A DNA stretch of 64,000 bases from Blepharisma stoltei (lineage: Eukaryota > Ciliophora > Heterotrichea > Heterotrichida > Blepharismidae). A program made the translations under genes and the position numbers. The notes under the pieces are model-generated. The model saw nothing but the letters and a program-made list of their open reading frames with translations, was not told the origin of the DNA and made no database searches. The DNA is taken from the NCBI GenBank assembly GCA_914767885.1, contig CAJZBQ010000012.1, forward strand, positions 536,501 through 600,500, given 5' to 3'. Below are positions 62,101 to 64,000 of this stretch, in pieces. Numbering within the stretch: position 1 is the first letter of the stretch; each line of letters starts with the position of its first letter.

Positions 62101-62754
62101 TGTTGGGTATAATTATGAGCAGGAGTCGTTCAGCAAGCCATTCAGTGAGGATACTAATCGAATCATTGATGAAGAAGTCAGGACTGTTATAGACCACTGC
62201 TTACAAAAGACAAGAGATTTACTATTAAGCAAAAAAGATCTGATTGGGAAATTAGCTGGAGCTTTAATGGATAAAGAAAGAGTTACCCATTCAGATTTGG
62301 TAGAAGTCTTACTCCCCCCTCAGTGAGCGAACAAAACCATTGGAAAAATTCCTATTTTTTGCCCAAAAACCCACCCAGTGAACGAACCAAAAAATTTTTT
62401 TAATATAAAAAATATTTTATGAAAAAAATTTTGATATATAAATGATAACTAGTATAATGAAATCACTAGCTAATTCTGTTTAATTTTGAACGTATTGCAT
62501 TTTAAAACAAATTAAATCAATATTTACTTCCCAATTTTTGCGAATTGGAATTTTTTTGAATTTCGAAAAAAAATTTTACTTAAAATTTATATAAAAATTT
62601 TAAAAAAAAAAAACTAACTCCCCTCCGTGAGCGAGCAAAATTTTGTGTTCGCTCACAGAGGGGGTAGTTAGGAGAAAGACCATTTGAAACTAAAGGCGAA
62701 TATAAAAGATTTATTGAAGAAGGCAAAAAAATTGAATCAGAAAACCAGCACTAG
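59197..62754 (+). CDS. Mitochondrial FtsH/AFG3-type m-AAA protease, about 736 aa, three IESs
   Basis: ATG at 59197; the start [13 protein letters not shown] is a typical matrix-targeting leader, followed by a Lys/Glu-rich stretch. A TM segment near residue 100 and another near 225 ([15 protein letters not shown]) flank the intermembrane domain. AAA domain: GPPGTGKT (Walker A), [12 protein letters not shown] (Walker B), [12 protein letters not shown] (second region of homology, restored by IES removal). Protease: [11 protein letters not shown] holds the HEXXH zinc site. IESs 60468-60911, about 61361-61886 and 62310-62668 are removed; the C-terminus is [14 protein letters not shown]. It degrades damaged inner-membrane proteins. 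The exact length depends on how the second IES is cut (736 or 742 aa). Confidence 0.96.
60468..60911. other. Complex hairpin IES, 444 bp
   Basis: TA at 60468-60469 and 60912-60913, with perfect terminal inverted repeat TATACTAATTGACCAAGAAT. Inside, a unit containing CCACTGAGTTTTGG and AAGCCAAATGCA is repeated about four times in alternating orientation, so the segment can fold into a long hairpin or cruciform with sub-hairpins. It encodes only mirror-image peptides. Excision gives AAA GAT ATC CTT GAT. Confidence 0.9.
61361..61886 (+). mobile_element. Retroposon-like IES in FtsH with a 15-bp TSD that lacks TA
   Basis: Perfect direct repeat GCTCTTGGCTTTGCT is at 61345-61359 and 61889-61903. 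The insert is GC-rich, with a TAATA-type tail before the right TSD. The FtsH motif [10 protein letters not shown] is restored exactly if one TSD copy plus the insert is removed (544 bp). The nearest in-frame TA pair (61361-61362; 61887-61888) removes 526 bp instead and would leave a 6-residue duplication. Confidence 0.75.
62310..62668. mobile_element. MITE-1 acting as IES in FtsH (359 bp)
   Basis: TA at 62310-62311 and 62669-62670. The left arm is partly eroded (CTCAGTGAGCGAAC); the right end is CTCACAGAGGGGGTAG. The interior matches MITE-1. Excision gives GTC TTA GGA GAA AGA CCA. Confidence 0.9.
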
Positions 62755-62814
62755 TTTTGCATACTTAATATTTATTTATGGCTAGTTTTCTTATAATATT
62801 TTAGTTATCATGCT

Positions 62815-64000
62815 TTATTGTTCTCCTGTTTCTTCTATTTCATGCATTGCTGGAGATAAAGGATTTTTAAGCTCTTGATATACATTCATCGACTTATTTT
62901 CTTCAAACCTCTTCGCAGTTGCAGGTTTATCAGAGTCTTCTAGTTCTGCCATTTCTTGAAAAGCTCTTGAGGTTTGAGATCGTTTCTTTTCTCCCATTCC
63001 AACTTTAACTAGATGCTTACTCCCCCCCCCTCCGTGAGTGAACAAAACCATTAGAAAAATCGCCATTTTTTGCCCAAAAACCCACCCTACGTGAGTGAAC
63101 AAAAATGTTTTTAATAGAAAAATTTTTTATGGAAAAAAATTTTGATATATAAGTGATAATTAGTATAATGAAATCTAGAGATAATTCTATTTAATTTTAA
63201 ACGAATTGCTTTTTAAAACATAAATTTTACAAATTAAATTAATATTTTTTAAATTTCGAAAAAAAATATTTTCTATAAAAATTTATATATAATTTTTTTG
63301 AAAAAAAAAATTAACCCCCCTCCGTGAGTGAACAAAATTTTTTGTTCACTCACGGAGGGGGGGGGAGTTAGAGGATTTGGAAGATTTTGAAGACTTTGAA
63401 GAAACTGAAGATTTCATAGAGTTGGCAGTTCCAGGCTTCGATGGTTCATTTTGGCTCTCATAGTTAACCATACTTTCTCCGTGCACAACTTCATTATATA
63501 GCCCGAACCTTGTTATAGCTCAAGCTGCGCTGACGACTCCCGATGTCATTCAGGGAGTTGACAAACCAGCATTTGTTGTAAACCAACTCTCTGGGTTTTA
63601 AATCCGCCTAATAACGGAGATTTGCCACTCAAGGAATTGGTTTTATCAGCAAATACTGGCTTGTCAACTCCCTAAGCCACGTTGGGAGTCATCAGTAAAG
63701 CCCGGGCTATGCTATATTCTTCTCCACCAACTTCATAATTTTCTTTGGAAATCGTTATCTCGACAGCTGGCTGTGGCTGCAAAGGATCTATTACAATTCT
63801 TTTTCCTTCAAAAACATCAATATAAGAGTAATCAATTTCTTGTTTCTTGTAAGCTGAAATTAATAGTCTTTTCCTTTCTTTCGTTTCAAAAACGGAAGGC
63901 GTGATATTTTGGCTGCTAGGATGAACCCTTGGCTTGGTTTTTAAAATAATTTTTTTCCTTTCTTTTTTGGATTCAGCTGGTTCTTCGTTTTCATTGTTGT
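62815..64000 (-). CDS. Partial Ser/Lys/Glu-rich protein, two IESs
   Basis: Minus strand, entering from the right edge and ending TAA at 62815-62817. Visible order: a basic region with KKIILKTKPRVHP, then VFEGKRIVIDPLQPQ, then TISKENYEVGGEEY; hairpin IES 63497-63714; then NEVVHGESMVNYES and a KSSKSSKSS run; MITE-1 IES 63018-63368; then KHLVKVGMGEKKR and a Glu-rich end. Both junctions keep frame. No known domain; low-complexity and probably disordered. The start lies beyond the window. Confidence 0.7.
63018..63368. mobile_element. MITE-1 acting as IES (351 bp)
   Basis: TA at 63018-63019 and 63369-63370, with CTCCGTGAGTGAAC ends and a nearly complete MITE-1 interior. Excision on the minus strand gives TCC TCT AAG CAT. 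Confidence 0.9.
63497..63714. other. Hairpin-ended IES, 218 bp
   Basis: TA at 63497-63498 and 63715-63716. Inverted ends TAGCCCG/CGGGCTA; inner inverted segments AGGGAGTTGACAA/TTGTCAACTCCCT and ACTCCC..GGGAGT. Less perfect than the other hairpin IESs. Excision joins GAA TAT AAT GAA on the minus strand. Confidence 0.8.

Overview
This window looks like germline (micronuclear) DNA of a heterotrich ciliate, most likely Blepharisma. Three observations support that. First, many reading frames are open only if TGA is read as tryptophan, with TAA and TAG as the only stops. TGA falls where family Trp residues are expected, for example after the CxxC of the thioredoxin-like gene at 9084. Second, the few introns found are 15-16 nt long (15309-15323, 34368-34383, 57499-57513). 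Third, conserved genes are interrupted by AT-rich or hairpin segments flanked by TA, and removing each segment restores one exact open frame. I identify about 24 such internal eliminated sequences (IESs) inside coding regions, roughly 10.6 kb in total. In every complete multi-segment gene, total length minus IESs and introns is a multiple of three. From memory, Blepharisma combines the TGA=Trp code, 15-16 nt introns and TA-bounded IESs rich in a Pogo-derived MITE; assigning this window to that genus is inference.

Layout, 0-16 kb: a partial gene (1-183, -), bacterial-type adenylosuccinate lyase (386-1882), two small hypotheticals on the minus strand, an ABCC-type transporter (3549-8640), a membrane-anchored thioredoxin-like protein, a CDPK-like pseudokinase, a Trp-rich helical protein (-), a Tim44/mL45-like protein and a coiled-coil protein split by a retroposon. 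16-31 kb: cytoskeleton-type proteins (STPGR-like, LRR plus cyclic-nucleotide-binding domain, IQ-motif, LRR) and two tandem K+ channels with a CNBD followed by a CCHC zinc knuckle. 31-43.7 kb: a RING-CH/YqgE fusion, ribosomal protein uS4, an unknown gene with two IESs and a TmcB-like multipass membrane protein. 43.7-46.8 kb is gene-poor. 46.8-64 kb: a SHAQKYF MYB protein, a methyltransferase, glycerate kinase, a 1,736-residue GH13-like/GT5/glycogen-binding enzyme with four IESs, an unknown gene, a mitochondrial FtsH/AFG3-type protease with three IESs and a partial Ser/Lys-rich gene.

The IESs fall into several kinds. MITE-1 has subterminal CTCCGTGAG (probably the Pogo-derived MITE). MITE-2 has subterminal ATCCTTGATCGAACG and a conserved 65-bp core. 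MITE-3 has subterminal TTTAAATTGGAAC. SINE-like, GC-richer insertions carry 11-15 bp target-site duplications (TSDs) and simple-repeat tails. Long near-perfect hairpins of about 220-445 bp and short unique IESs of 81-198 bp complete the set. Several are nested. The biology therefore has two layers: ordinary ciliate housekeeping, signalling and cytoskeletal genes, and a load of mobile DNA tolerated inside exons because it is presumably excised when the somatic nucleus forms.
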